The notes under the pieces were generated by a model. It was given only the letters and a program-made list of their open reading frames with translations. It had not been told where the DNA came from and did no database searches. A program made the translations under genes and the position numbers. Source: Bacteriovoracales bacterium (GTDB lineage Bacteria > Bdellovibrionota > Bacteriovoracia > Bacteriovoracales > Bacteriovoracaceae). From it: a DNA stretch of 64,000 nucleotides. The stretch covers positions 1 through 64,000 of the forward strand of contig JASBRV010000135.1 in assembly GCA_030149295.1 (NCBI GenBank), given 5' to 3'. Below are positions 9,694 through 18,862 of this stretch, one piece after another (positions within the stretch are counted from its first letter, which is position 1; each line of letters opens with the position of its first letter).

Positions 9694-9719
9694 AAAAAGG
9701 CTTCCCACCAGGAAGCCTT
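9694..9719 (-). terminator. Rho-independent terminator after rpmF
   Basis: The stem AAGGCTTCC/GGAAGCCTT with a short loop is followed on the minus strand by a T-run. It separates rpmF from fabH. Confidence 0.85.
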
Positions 9720-9747
9720 CAAAATTCTTTGATTCTGTTTTATTCGA

Positions 9748-9960
9748 TTACTCTTCTGTTGCTTCTTCTTCGTCAGCTACAGATACTGCAAGGTATTCTT
9801 TCCCTTTGTAGTGTCCGCAAGCTGGGCAAACAGTATGAGGAAGAACGTGAGAACCACAGTTTGAGCAAGACATAGGGTGCTTGCGGTATAGTTTGTGGTG
9901 CTGTCCAGCTCTTCTGAGACCTTTACGAGATATAGATGTTTTTTTCTTAGGTACGGCCAT
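9748..9960 (-). CDS. rpmF: 50S ribosomal protein L32
   Basis: Zinc-type L32 of 70 aa. The N-terminus MAVPKKKTSISRKGLRRA is the family signature, and CSNC/CPAC form the zinc site. The C-terminus is a short acidic tail. GGAG lies upstream of the ATG. The gene is monocistronic here, with its own terminator. yceD, normally its upstream partner, lies about 3 kb away at 12868-13440. Confidence 0.96.
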   Translation of the reverse strand: MAVPKKKTSISRKGLRRAGQHHKLYRKHPMSCSNCGSHVLPHTVCPACGHYKGKEYLAVSVADEEEATEE

Positions 9961-10112
9961 TTCCGACTCCGAATATGTTCAACTTTCACTATTTTTGGCT
10001 AATAAGACCTAGGTTTTTACTAAAAATGGGGCCCTACGACAAGCATTTTCTTAGTTATTACCTTTTTTCATAGGCTTAAAGCAATATTATCTTTAACGTT
10101 TATACTGAGTAA

Positions 10113-10325
10113 ATGACGAATGCCTGTCGGAAGATCCACTTAAAAGAGCCAGAAAAGAGACTTCTTGAAGCCCTCAATGAGAGTAAAAAACTCAATTGGT
10201 GCCAAGTCCTTGAAATAACAAATTACAAACCTGAACAGTTGAAGAAGAGATTGAAGGCCATGCATCGAGAGAAAATGCTTCGATTTAGTGAAGCCAGAAA
10301 GACTTTGTTCCTTTATGAGAAATGA
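10113..10325 (+). CDS. hypothetical small protein
   Basis: Unrecognised basic 70-aa protein. Its predicted helices (EPEKRLLEALNESKK, KPEQLKKRLKAMHREK) resemble a small winged-helix or MarR-like core in layout, but this is a weak inference. There is no strong Shine-Dalgarno sequence before the ATG. It lies upstream of a small membrane protein gene in the same orientation, 15 nt apart. Confidence 0.5.
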   Translation: MTNACRKIHLKEPEKRLLEALNESKKLNWCQVLEITNYKPEQLKKRLKAMHREKMLRFSEARKTLFLYEK

Positions 10326-10340
10326 AATAAAGTTTTTTTT

Positions 10341-10796
10341 ATGACTATTTTTCTCATGATTCTTCACGTTCTTTTGATCAATGTAGACGAACATTATTTT
10401 AATAGGAAAAGGCCCCATAGTAAGCTTGAGATCTGGAGTATTATTACGGATGGCCTTTTCTTTTTGATTCCCATTAGTATTGCTACCTTTATAAAGTTTG
10501 ACCCCAAATGGATTTTCCTCTACAAGGCGCTCGCAGCACTTTCAATGATTTCCATTATTAAAAACGAGTACTTTTATAAAGGACTAGACCGTTGGGAGCG
10601 TCTAACTCATGCCTGTCTTTATGTTCTCCATCCCATCATTCTTTTTAACTTCTATGAATCTTGGCAGAATAACTATTTTCAAAATAACTCCAATTTTTGG
10701 ATGATCCAATTGCTTTACGTAGGTCTTGGGGTAAAGACTCTGACCTACCAACTCATTTATTGGAATTATATCCATGAAGATAAAGTCCATTCATAA
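10341..10796 (+). CDS. hypothetical integral membrane protein
   Basis: Protein of 151 aa with about four hydrophobic segments (near residues 2-15, 32-48, 57-72 and 87-103) and possibly a fifth at 121-138. The family is not recognised. The ATG follows a T-rich stretch without a clear ribosome binding site, so the exact start is uncertain. Probably inner membrane. Confidence 0.6.
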   Translation: MTIFLMILHVLLINVDEHYFNRKRPHSKLEIWSIITDGLFFLIPISIATFIKFDPKWIFLYKALAALSMISIIKNEYFYKGLDRWERLTHACLYVLHPIILFNFYESWQNNYFQNNSNFWMIQLLYVGLGVKTLTYQLIYWNYIHEDKVHS

Positions 10797-10903
10797 AGGT
10801 TGAGGGCCCTTCGTGCACTTGTCCGGTAAAAAATCTACACTTACTAGGGAAAGGGTTTTTGCCATGATAGCTTGGTCAAAAACTTAGATTGGAGTGGATC
10901 AAT

Positions 10904-11410
10904 ATGAAGTTTCTAATGGGAGCTCTGCTCTTAGTTTGTCATCTGTCTTTAAATGCCCAAGGGCTTAATCTTGATATCGAAGCTAATGTAAAAGAAGCCT
11001 TTCTTTTACAACTCAATGATATGAACTCTGCTATTAGACTAAAAGTGGAGCAATTTAGGGAAGATAATCAAGATGGCCGCAATATGGATGGAGGCTTTCC
11101 AACCCAGTTTAGTGAAGCAGAAATTAAAGTGACTCTGATATCACGATATGAGAACAGAAGAATTCGTTGTTCTATCGATGGAGACCGTTTGAATTGTCTT
11201 GGAACTTCCGAGGATCATACCTATCTTGTGAGCATTTCTCAGAGCTTCTGTCATAATTCTGGTTGTGACGAAACTTCAGAAGACTTTCTTTATCTTGTTA
11301 AAGCAGGTTATTCCAGTGTTTGTGAGGGAACTGCAGATCAAGATCCCTACACAGATGATATCTGTCGCTACAAAGAATTTGTCGGACAATTTCAAGAAAC
11401 TCAGCTCTAA
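10904..11410 (+). CDS. hypothetical secreted protein
   Basis: Protein of 168 aa with a signal peptide (MKFLMGALLLVCHLSLNAQG, cleavage after LNA). The mature part contains several cysteines (RIRCS, LNCLG, SFCHNSGCDET, SVCEG, DICRY), which suggests disulfide bonding outside the cytoplasm. The ATG at 10904 follows GGAG at 10891-10894; an in-frame TTG at 10889 is rejected because it spoils the signal peptide. Family unknown. It converges with the next gene. Confidence 0.7.
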   Translation: MKFLMGALLLVCHLSLNAQGLNLDIEANVKEAFLLQLNDMNSAIRLKVEQFREDNQDGRNMDGGFPTQFSEAEIKVTLISRYENRRIRCSIDGDRLNCLGTSEDHTYLVSISQSFCHNSGCDETSEDFLYLVKAGYSSVCEGTADQDPYTDDICRYKEFVGQFQETQL

Positions 11411-11415
11411 AGACC

Positions 11416-11967
11416 TTAGTCCCAAGTAATCATAAGCTTGGGACGTCTTTTTGTACCTTTGTGGTCTATCTCAAATTCACCAATTCTTAAATCTTTCATA
11501 GTGTGAACGTTGAATTTTTCAGCTTTTTGGAGAAACTCTTGAGTGCAAGCTTGTGATCGAGCCTCTCCATTGGGAAGTCCAAGGGAGTCAGGTAAGAAAC
11601 GAAAAGCTTTTGCAAAAAGAGCGTCAAGAACAGCCCCTGAGGCAAAAAAGTTGCTGAAGTTGGCATTGGATTCATACACACTTTGTGAGTGGGACTTAAA
11701 GAGGACCACGCGCTCGTTTATGCACACGTAATCTAACATCTCAATGGAATTGTGAGAGAGAGCTGAAGTGTTGAGAAAACTATGAGTGGTTGCTATCTTT
11801 TTCGTTTTTCTATCCATCTTCACTCTAGGAAGGCTTATTTCTAGTTCACCTGAACTTTGACCATTATTAATTTTGATCTCTGAAGAATAATTGGTCTCAT
11901 ATCCAATATATCCAGCTGAGAGAGAAGAGGAAATAAGAGTGAGAAATAGAAGATTAAGTGCTTTCAT
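11416..11967 (-). CDS. hypothetical secreted protein
   Basis: Protein of 183 aa with a signal peptide (MKALNLLFLTLISSSLSAG). The mature region has two cysteines (YVCINERV and SQACTQEF) and no motif that I recognise. It is monocistronic on the minus strand and converges with the secreted protein gene ending at 11410 (5-nt gap). A periplasmic or outer-surface role is possible, but nothing specific can be said. Confidence 0.65.
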   Translation of the reverse strand: MKALNLLFLTLISSSLSAGYIGYETNYSSEIKINNGQSSGELEISLPRVKMDRKTKKIATTHSFLNTSALSHNSIEMLDYVCINERVVLFKSHSQSVYESNANFSNFFASGAVLDALFAKAFRFLPDSLGLPNGEARSQACTQEFLQKAEKFNVHTMKDLRIGEFEIDHKGTKRRPKLMITWD

Positions 11968-12184
11968 GCCGCGATCATGTCATGGGCAAGGTATGGGGTG
12001 GCGTGGAATGTAACCTTTTCTAGGCACGTCTAGTAATTAGACAGGGAGAAGGCGACTAGATGGGCTTAAAACCTTGGAATCTATAATGTATAGAGGCTGA
12101 AAAATCTTCAACAGTCTCTACATCCGGTGAGCCGATTGGTAAGCCTAGGCATTCAAATCATAATCTCGGTCCGAAGGAATTTGT
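11968..12184. other. intergenic region with a small palindrome
   Basis: This divergent intergenic region of 217 nt holds the promoters of both flanking genes. GTCTAGTAATTAGAC (near 12028-12042) is a 5-bp-arm inverted repeat that could be an operator. No riboswitch or RNA gene could be recognised. Confidence 0.3.
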
Positions 12185-12862
12185 GTGCGTCTTTTATCGC
12201 TTACGATAGTGCTCTTATTTTTATCTTTAAAGATTCAGGCTCATGTCCTGTATTCCACTCGACTCGAGCCCAAGTTTAAACCGGAATTTTACATCCAAGA
12301 ATCTCTCAAATATTTTGATACGATTGATAGCTTTGCACCTCGTGATTCTAAACCAAAGTATGGGAAACGAGTGATTCGCTGGGAGTGGTTGCCCTGGCTT
12401 TACTTAACGGGATATCGCCGTGCCAGTATGAAGTTGGATATCGTCCTTACTTGGTATCCAACAAAGGTGATCAATCGTGATTGTCGATTCTTTAAAGTTC
12501 AACCCTTTGGCCGTTGTCGAGTAACCTTTCATTATTTAAAGCCTGATGTTTTGATCGATATCTACGAAGAGTTCACCTTTAATGATCAAGGGGAGATCAC
12601 TTTTATAGAGGCTTGGACAGATGAGCCCCATCGCCTCCCTAAAGATGATCCGAGTGATCCATGGTTTGAAGGAAAAAATGTAAAAAGGCTTTCCACCAAA
12701 GTTCCAGGCCTTGGCTCCTGGAATGGACGCTTAAATAGAAAGGCTCTTCGCCAATTGTCTCGCATTGACGATGAACTCATGAACCTAAGAAAGCGACTCA
12801 ATCTACCGATCACTTTCTGGGTTAAGGAAGGGGTTCGCTTTTTGATCAAAGGATATGAGTAA
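12185..12862 (+). CDS. hypothetical secreted protein
   Basis: Protein of 225 aa that starts at GTG behind AAGGAA and has a signal peptide (MRLLSLTIVLLFLSLKIQAH). The mature region is rich in aromatic and basic residues, with segments such as RWEWLPWLYLTGYRR and YEEFTFNDQGEITFIEAW, which recall a lipocalin- or NTF2-like barrel; this is inference. Family unknown. It converges with yceD. Confidence 0.65.
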   Translation: MRLLSLTIVLLFLSLKIQAHVLYSTRLEPKFKPEFYIQESLKYFDTIDSFAPRDSKPKYGKRVIRWEWLPWLYLTGYRRASMKLDIVLTWYPTKVINRDCRFFKVQPFGRCRVTFHYLKPDVLIDIYEEFTFNDQGEITFIEAWTDEPHRLPKDDPSDPWFEGKNVKRLSTKVPGLGSWNGRLNRKALRQLSRIDDELMNLRKRLNLPITFWVKEGVRFLIKGYE

Positions 12863-12867
12863 AATCC

Positions 12868-13440
12868 CTACTGTTTCTTATGATGTTTGCAGAGACCCTC
12901 GTTAAGGTTTTGACCACACTCGTGGCAAAGACCGAGACAGTTTTCATCATGAAGGGGGAAATGATCGATATTCATAAAGAGGTTTTCATGAACCATCTCT
13001 GCGATATCGGCATTTCCTTTAGTGTGAAAATAGAGACCATACTCTTCATTTTCAGTGAAAATATCGTCGAGTTCTTCAAATTCAGGCTCTTTTTCTAAAT
13101 GATGAGGGATAAAACATGCTTGGAAATCTGCATCGACATTTTGCTTTGTAAGGGTAAGGCAGCGTACACATGGGGTCATATAAGCCGCTTTGATATTTCC
13201 TTTGACCAGAAGGTGATCTCCAAAGGGTTTGCCCGATTTTCTTTTTAAGGTGAGATGACAAGAAATCATTCCCTTTTTGTAATCGGGTTCATCTCTATCC
13301 GTTTGCTCTTCGAGCTCATCAAAAAGAGCTTTTACCCAATCACAGGATTCACCTAAATCATATTCGGAGGTTTCATCAAATACATAGGATCCTAATTTGA
13401 TAACTCCTTCTATGTCTTCTTGAATATATTCGTTACTCAT
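12868..13440 (-). CDS. yceD: YceD/DUF177 family protein
   Basis: Cytoplasmic 190-aa protein of the YceD family, which in E. coli and plants supports 23S rRNA accumulation. Seen here are the family cysteines in TPCVRCL and the C-terminal CLGLCHECGQNLNE segment. ATG 13440 follows AAGGAAG closely. It is the second gene of a pair with a cNMP-binding protein. In most bacteria yceD sits directly upstream of rpmF; that link is broken here. Confidence 0.85.
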   Translation of the reverse strand: MSNEYIQEDIEGVIKLGSYVFDETSEYDLGESCDWVKALFDELEEQTDRDEPDYKKGMISCHLTLKRKSGKPFGDHLLVKGNIKAAYMTPCVRCLTLTKQNVDADFQACFIPHHLEKEPEFEELDDIFTENEEYGLYFHTKGNADIAEMVHENLFMNIDHFPLHDENCLGLCHECGQNLNEGLCKHHKKQ

Positions 13441-13448
13441 AGACTTCC

Positions 13449-13961
13449 TTATGAAGAGTGGGCCTCTTCCCACTCTAGTGCTTCTTCTTTTGCGATCGGA
13501 TTCTTCTCAAAGTAGTTTTGAAGAGCTTGGTAAACTTCTCTTTGCTTTTCAATCGTAAGGGGCTTAATAGACTCAACATTTTGACGTCTAATACCTTTTT
13601 GACGAATAAGCTCCGAACTCTTTCTCAATTTGGAAGTAATGGACCTTGCAATGGTAACAAGCCACGGGGGAAACTGCTTGTCAATTTCAGAAACAGGAAT
13701 TTGAATGAGAGTAGAATCTTTTACACTAATGACATGAGCTGATCGAAACTCATTATCAAAAAAACTTAGTTCCCCCAAATATTCACCGGCTTTTATATAA
13801 GCTAGGGGAGTAACCTTCGTGCCCTCAGTAACAAAAACCATGAGCTCTCCAGAATGGACAATGAATAAGTCTGAGCTTTTCTCACCGGCAGCGCAAATGA
13901 TTTGGCCTTGAGGTGCTTGTAGTGTAAGAGGCCCTGATAAGGGAGCCCGTTTCTCTGTCAT
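13449..13961 (-). CDS. cyclic nucleotide-binding domain protein
   Basis: Protein of 170 aa dominated by one cNMP-binding fold (about residues 10-115) with the hallmark glycines (SGELMVFV, KAGEYLGELSFFD) and a phosphate-binding-cassette-like segment ending in FRSAHVIS. No DNA-binding helix-turn-helix is obvious in the short C-terminal helical region, so it is not a typical Crp. It lies 8 nt upstream of yceD. It is related in layout to the protein at 32561-33625. The ligand is not known. Confidence 0.85.
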   Translation of the reverse strand: MTEKRAPLSGPLTLQAPQGQIICAAGEKSSDLFIVHSGELMVFVTEGTKVTPLAYIKAGEYLGELSFFDNEFRSAHVISVKDSTLIQIPVSEIDKQFPPWLVTIARSITSKLRKSSELIRQKGIRRQNVESIKPLTIEKQREVYQALQNYFEKNPIAKEEALEWEEAHSS

Positions 13962-14072
13962 GGTTCTCTTCCTTTTGTTTAGCTCAATTTTAAACTATTC
14001 TGAGCCTAAAATCTTCCTCTAGGGCATAATATTTGGAAGAAGTGATGTCTAAAAAAACAAAGGTGGCGACGA

Positions 14073-14597
14073 ATGAATTTAATCCTAACGGGATTCATGG
14101 GCAGCGGCAAAACAACATTATTAGAGTTGTGGAGAGAGGATTTTCCCGGGAGGACCTGCGACTTGGATGCTGAGATTGCAAAATCTTTAAACATAAAGCC
14201 TGAGAATCTAGGGGAGTGGATTGAGAATGAGGGCTTTGAAAAGTTTCGTGCTGTGGAGTCAGAAATATTGGAAGACCTTTTAAAAGAATCAAACCATCTC
14301 CTTTTGTCTTTAGGGGGTGGCGCTTATCATCAAAAGAACCGCTCGTTGATGAAAAAATATGGTCCTTCTAAATCTCTATGGCTTAAGGCCTGTCCAGCAA
14401 CGTTATGGGAGCGAGTAAAAAATGATCAAAACCGACCTCTTGTTAAACTGGGGAGATTGGCTTTTGACGACCTGCATTCTCAGAGACTAAGTGATTATAA
14501 TGAGGCGGATTTCATCTTACATGGAGAGTCTCCTTTTCCGCTTTTTTCTCATTGGTTAAAAACCCAACCAGAGATCGCGTCATTATTGGACGTTTAG
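14073..14597 (+). CDS. aroK: shikimate kinase
   Basis: Phosphorylates shikimate in aromatic amino acid synthesis (174 aa, typical). The Walker A is GFMGSGKTT (about residues 7-15), the substrate-binding aspartates are in DLDAEI, the F/R-x-x-E motif is in FEKFRAVESE, and the glycine motif is LSLGGGAYH. The lid region contains NRPLVK. The ATG follows GGCGACGA. It is the first gene of a plus-strand run that includes alr and mla. Confidence 0.93.
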   Translation: MNLILTGFMGSGKTTLLELWREDFPGRTCDLDAEIAKSLNIKPENLGEWIENEGFEKFRAVESEILEDLLKESNHLLLSLGGGAYHQKNRSLMKKYGPSKSLWLKACPATLWERVKNDQNRPLVKLGRLAFDDLHSQRLSDYNEADFILHGESPFPLFSHWLKTQPEIASLLDV

Positions 14598-14633
14598 TTC
14601 TTTTGTGGGGCATAATTTAAAGGCGAGGAGCCT

Positions 14634-16091
14634 ATGAAGACTGATGAACAAATTGTCGTAGCCATTCTGTGTCAAAATTTAAATTTGGCAAAAAATCTAT
14701 CTGATATCTTTAAAAAGGTAGGAGTCTTGCCCTATGTTTGTACCAGTCTTGAGGACTTTTGGCAGCAAACTCTCGAAGAAACTCCTCACTTAAGTGTTGT
14801 TGATGTGAAATCGACTCACGAAAAGGATCTTCTTTTTAAGAATCATCCCAAAATAAAAACAGAAGAAATGCCAGTGGCCTTCGTTTATGAGGCCGAAAGT
14901 GTGCCTCTTCTCTATGCAACCTATGAAGTTTTAAATCTCGGTCTTATTGATGCAAGAGCGAGTCTCACGGGACAAGTGAAGTCTGTTTTAAAGCGCTACA
15001 ATCGTTTTCAGGGATGGCAATCGAAAGCCCTCCTTGCAGAGAATTACGAAAGAGAGCTCGATAGGAAACTCACAAGAGTCGTCGAGAAAACTGAGGAACT
15101 TAAGGAGCAAAACTTCTATCACAGTTTACTTAAGAGTCTCCAAGGGAGACTTGAAGAGCAAAAGGATGCGGAAGATTTTGAGACTGGTGTCGCTAGAGTT
15201 TTCAGTCACGTTAAAGAGTTTAAAAACTTCACTTTCTTAGAATTAAATGGATCTGGACAAAAACTTATTTCTCCTCAATTTCACTTCGATAAATACATCC
15301 ATATTCCTAGTCTCTGGTTGGGAAAAACTTGCGAACAGGGAATAGAGTTTTTTGCTCAAAATATGGCGAGCCAAATATGCCTTGAGCTTATGGGTGGAGA
15401 ACTCATGAGTTTACTTATTCGTGGAAAAAAAGATCAGCCAGATATGATGATCTTTATCCGTGTCGAGGGTGAGGAGTTCCTCAGTCAGTTTGATTGGGAA
15501 TCCATGGAGCGCTACTTAAGTGGTCTCTATTGTTATTTTGATTTACGCTCTCTTGGCAGTGAAAAATCAACTCAAGGTATGGGTCTCAGTTGGGAGCTTT
15601 ATCAGCTTCTTGATGAGATCAAGTTTGGTGCTCTTCCCGAATCCAGAATTGAAGGTGGATATGAGCGCTACTCTCTTATTTCTATTAACTTTAATGACTT
15701 ATTTAATAAGGCCCTAGGTCAAAATGAAATGCGCTTTTTTTGGCAAAACTTCTATCGTGATTTTATCAACGGTCTTGATACCCAAAAGGGCGTGGAGTTT
15801 AGACCCTTTTATCATAGTCCAAGAAACACCTTCTTCCTTGTAGAAAAAGAAAGTTTGGATAGAGACTTGGTGTCCATTAAAAATTACTGCACTCGTTTTC
15901 CTTTTTGGCGATATTTCGAAGATGCAGATGTGGTGTTAGGCGCAAGTCTTAAGCCAGAAGTGAGAATCGTTCCCATGACGGCACAGGCAATTGAAAGATT
16001 AATTACAGAGGAGTCTCCCTCTCGTGATGAGGTTGCAAGTGATCATGTAGGCAACACTCTCTTTCGTCCTGGGCCACAAGTGACAATGTAA
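14634..16091 (+). CDS. pseudo-receiver and coiled-coil protein
   Basis: Protein of 485 aa. Residues 1-125 look like a response-regulator receiver fold, with a possible acceptor aspartate in LSVVDVKS, but the acidic pair normally ending strand 1 is replaced (VAILCQN). A helical, probably coiled-coil segment follows (about residues 130-185, ELDRKLTRVVEKTEELKEQ). The remaining 300 aa are unrecognised and contain no histidine-kinase or GGDEF motifs. GAGGAG precedes the ATG. It ends 2 nt before alr. The function is probably regulatory, but this is not proven. Confidence 0.7.
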   Translation: MKTDEQIVVAILCQNLNLAKNLSDIFKKVGVLPYVCTSLEDFWQQTLEETPHLSVVDVKSTHEKDLLFKNHPKIKTEEMPVAFVYEAESVPLLYATYEVLNLGLIDARASLTGQVKSVLKRYNRFQGWQSKALLAENYERELDRKLTRVVEKTEELKEQNFYHSLLKSLQGRLEEQKDAEDFETGVARVFSHVKEFKNFTFLELNGSGQKLISPQFHFDKYIHIPSLWLGKTCEQGIEFFAQNMASQICLELMGGELMSLLIRGKKDQPDMMIFIRVEGEEFLSQFDWESMERYLSGLYCYFDLRSLGSEKSTQGMGLSWELYQLLDEIKFGALPESRIEGGYERYSLISINFNDLFNKALGQNEMRFFWQNFYRDFINGLDTQKGVEFRPFYHSPRNTFFLVEKESLDRDLVSIKNYCTRFPFWRYFEDADVVLGASLKPEVRIVPMTAQAIERLITEESPSRDEVASDHVGNTLFRPGPQVTM

Positions 16092-16093
16092 TT

Positions 16094-17230
16094 ATGTTTC
16101 CTGCGCGACTTGGTAGTCATCTTTTGGTCAAAATGGACCGATTCAAAAAAAATATTGAGAAATTAAAGTCTCATTGCCCTGGGAATAAAATACTTCTCAT
16201 GGTCAAGGCGGATGCCTATGGTCATGGTCTCTCTGAAATTGTGGAGTTCTCTTTTGATCAATTAGAAATAAAAGAATTTGGGGTGGCCACACTTGGTGAA
16301 GCCCTTACTTTAAGAAAAAACTTTCCCGATAAGACCTTTGAGGTCTATGTTTTTAGTGATCTTCAGTTTCAGCATAAGGAACTTCGAAAGCAATATCTTG
16401 AAAATCGCCTAATCCCTGTTCTTAGTCATAAAGATGATTTAGTTGAAGTGCTCTCTGATAAAAGCTTTTCACAAATGCCTCTTTGCTTAAAGTTTAATAC
16501 GGGAATGAATCGTTTAGGTATTCATCATGAAGATACTGGGGAAGTGATCGAGCTTTTAAAGTCTCGCGGAAGAAATCATGTTTTTCATTTAATGACTCAT
16601 ATGGCGAATGCTTCTATGCCAATGGAGTCGAATAATCGAAATATTTGGCAAAGGGAGAGGTTTTCTGGGATAAAGGAAGCTTTTAAAAAAGCTGGTATTG
16701 AGGTTGAAGGTACTTCTCTTGGAAACTCCGGCACGGTGGAGCAATCTTATAGTCTGGATGAGACCCATATTCGACCCGGCCTAATGGCTTATGGCCCAAC
16801 TTCACTCGCCCCTCAACACCGAGATAAAGGATGGTGGCATGGTGAAATTATCTCGGAATTGAAAACAAAGGTATTAAATACTTTTGAAGTCAAAAAGGGA
16901 GACCCTTTAGGATATTCCTCCGTTCCTGCACCTGATTCAGGTGTCATTGCCATTCTTGCCTTGGGTTATGGAGATGGCATATCCACTCATTACAGTGGTG
17001 CTCACCTTTTCCACAAAGGTGTTAAGGGAAAAATTGTCGGGCGAGTTTGTATGGATATGACCTATGTTCTTTTTCCCAAAGGCACCAAAATTGAAAGGGG
17101 TGAGCCCTTTGTGGTTTGGAATGAGGAGGTTGATAAATTTATGGAACTTGCAAAAGAGACAAATACGCTACCTTATGAGTTGGTTATTCAATTAACTGCA
17201 AGAGTTCCTAGAATCTATCAATTAGTTTAG
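16094..17230 (+). CDS. alr: alanine racemase
   Basis: PLP enzyme making D-alanine for peptidoglycan (378 aa). The PLP lysine is Lys38 in MVKADAYGHG. The HLMTHMANAS and GNSGTVEQ regions and the C-terminal domain with ILALGYGDG, whose tyrosine region matches the family's second base, are present. RVCMDMT is a further signature. It starts 2 nt after the preceding gene and ends 10 nt before mlaE. Confidence 0.95.
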   Translation: MFPARLGSHLLVKMDRFKKNIEKLKSHCPGNKILLMVKADAYGHGLSEIVEFSFDQLEIKEFGVATLGEALTLRKNFPDKTFEVYVFSDLQFQHKELRKQYLENRLIPVLSHKDDLVEVLSDKSFSQMPLCLKFNTGMNRLGIHHEDTGEVIELLKSRGRNHVFHLMTHMANASMPMESNNRNIWQRERFSGIKEAFKKAGIEVEGTSLGNSGTVEQSYSLDETHIRPGLMAYGPTSLAPQHRDKGWWHGEIISELKTKVLNTFEVKKGDPLGYSSVPAPDSGVIAILALGYGDGISTHYSGAHLFHKGVKGKIVGRVCMDMTYVLFPKGTKIERGEPFVVWNEEVDKFMELAKETNTLPYELVIQLTARVPRIYQLV

Positions 17231-17240
17231 ACTTTAAGAT

Positions 17241-18050
17241 ATGTCAGAAAAAGCGGCCAATATTCCCTTTTATTTAAAACCTGTAGAATCTCTCGGTGCC
17301 TTTGTCCTTGAGAGTATTGGCGGTCTAGGGGAGTTTATCACTTTCATAAGCAAAGCCTTTTTCTGGTTTGTTCGCCCTCCCTTTAGATGGCGTCTTTACT
17401 TTGAACAGCTCTATTTTGTCGGTAATAAGAGTATTTTTATTGTCCTTCTTTCAGGTTCTTTTACTGGAATGGTGATGGCCTACCAAACCTACTTTGGTTT
17501 TAAGCTCATTAGTGTTGACTCTCTTGTTGGACCTGTCACTGCACTTACCTTGGCGAAGGAATTGGCGCCCGTTCTCACTGGTCTTATCGTTGCTGGTCGC
17601 GCTGGTGCGGCCATGACGGCACAAATCGGCTCCATGAAAGTCACTGAACAAGTCGATGCTCTAGAAGTGATGGGGATCAATTCTATCCAATACCTTGCTG
17701 TTCCTCGTATTATTGCGGGAACGATTTCACTTCCCATGCTCTCTGCCATTTTTCTTTTTATTGGTAATGTTGGTTCTTATATTGTTGGAACAAAGTTCTT
17801 AAGTATTGATGAAGCGATTTACCTTTCGAAACTTGGGGACTTTATGTTCCTCACGGATATCTGGCAGGGACTTATTAAGGCAACCTTTTTCGGTTTTACT
17901 ATTTCCTGTATCGGGACTTATTTTGGTTTCCATGTCACCAAAGGAGCTGAAGGAGTTGGTCGTTCAACAAATCTCTCAGTGGTTTGGGGCATGATCATGG
18001 TATTGATTTCTGATTACTTTTTAACTAGCTTTCTCATTCACGTTTTATAA
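17241..18050 (+). CDS. mlaE: MlaE-family ABC transporter permease
   Basis: Inner-membrane permease of the Mla phospholipid transport system, which moves lipids between inner and outer membranes (269 aa). It has five to six hydrophobic segments and the MlaE signature GRAGAAMTAQIGSMKVTEQ near residues 117-135, followed by DALEVMG. It is the first gene of mlaE-mlaF-mlaD, with only 2 nt to mlaF. Confidence 0.95.
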   Translation: MSEKAANIPFYLKPVESLGAFVLESIGGLGEFITFISKAFFWFVRPPFRWRLYFEQLYFVGNKSIFIVLLSGSFTGMVMAYQTYFGFKLISVDSLVGPVTALTLAKELAPVLTGLIVAGRAGAAMTAQIGSMKVTEQVDALEVMGINSIQYLAVPRIIAGTISLPMLSAIFLFIGNVGSYIVGTKFLSIDEAIYLSKLGDFMFLTDIWQGLIKATFFGFTISCIGTYFGFHVTKGAEGVGRSTNLSVVWGMIMVLISDYFLTSFLIHVL

Positions 18051-18052
18051 CT

Positions 18053-18805
18053 ATGTTAAGTTTCGAAAACCCTGCTGTTCGTATCGAAAATCTCACTAAA
18101 ACCTTTGGTGATCATACGGTTTTAAATGATCTTAATTTTGATATTCCTCGTGGGAAGATTGTCACGATCTTGGGCTTTTCAGGCGCAGGAAAATCGACTC
18201 TTTTAAAACACATTTTAGGATTAATGCATCCAACTTCAGGCACGATTAGTGTTTTGGGTGAAAATTTGGCCAATCTCAGTAATGTGAGCTTGAGAGAATT
18301 TCGCCAAAATTTTGGAATGCTTTTTCAATATGCAGCCCTTTTTGATTCACTTTCTGCTTTAGAAAATGTTGCCTTCCCCCTAAAGGAATTCACAAAGTTG
18401 AGTAAGGCGGAAATTGAAGCCAAGTGTCATGCTTTGCTTGATAGCGTGGGCATTCAGGAAATTTCTCATAACAAGCTTCCCTCTGAGCTATCGGGTGGAA
18501 TGAGAAAAAGGGTCGGCCTTGCTCGTGCTCTGGCGCTGGAGCCGCAAATCATGCTCTATGACGAACCAACTACAGGTCTCGATCCTATTACAACTCACAT
18601 GGTAAATGACCTCATCTCTTCTACTTCACAAAGAAATAAAGACAGAGGGATGACGTCTATTATTATTTCTCACGATGTGAAAGCTACTTTGAGAATTTCT
18701 GACTTTGTTGCTTTTCTCGATCGTGGTAATATTGTTGAGTACTTACCGGCTAAGGATTTCGCTAATTCCACTAATGAATTGGTTCAGGAGTTTGTAAACC
18801 TGTAA
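18053..18805 (+). CDS. mlaF: MlaF-family ABC transporter ATPase
   Basis: ATPase subunit that powers the MlaE permease (250 aa). Walker A GFSGAGKST is near residue 42, the Q-loop is in MLFQYAALFDSL, the ABC signature is ELSGGMRKRVGLARAL, Walker B is IMLYDEPTTGLDP, and the H-switch is in IISHDVKAT. It is tightly linked to mlaE and followed by mlaD. No mlaA, mlaB or mlaC was found nearby. Confidence 0.95.
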   Translation: MLSFENPAVRIENLTKTFGDHTVLNDLNFDIPRGKIVTILGFSGAGKSTLLKHILGLMHPTSGTISVLGENLANLSNVSLREFRQNFGMLFQYAALFDSLSALENVAFPLKEFTKLSKAEIEAKCHALLDSVGIQEISHNKLPSELSGGMRKRVGLARALALEPQIMLYDEPTTGLDPITTHMVNDLISSTSQRNKDRGMTSIIISHDVKATLRISDFVAFLDRGNIVEYLPAKDFANSTNELVQEFVNL

Positions 18806-18862
18806 GTATTTTGTCCCAGGAAGGGGATGGTGAACACAATTTTGGAAGTGTGGTAATTCTTA

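Noticed and set aside
11968-12184. Possible riboswitch upstream of the secreted protein gene
   Set aside because: No match to the c-di-GMP, SAM or cobalamin consensus that I could make; only a small palindrome.
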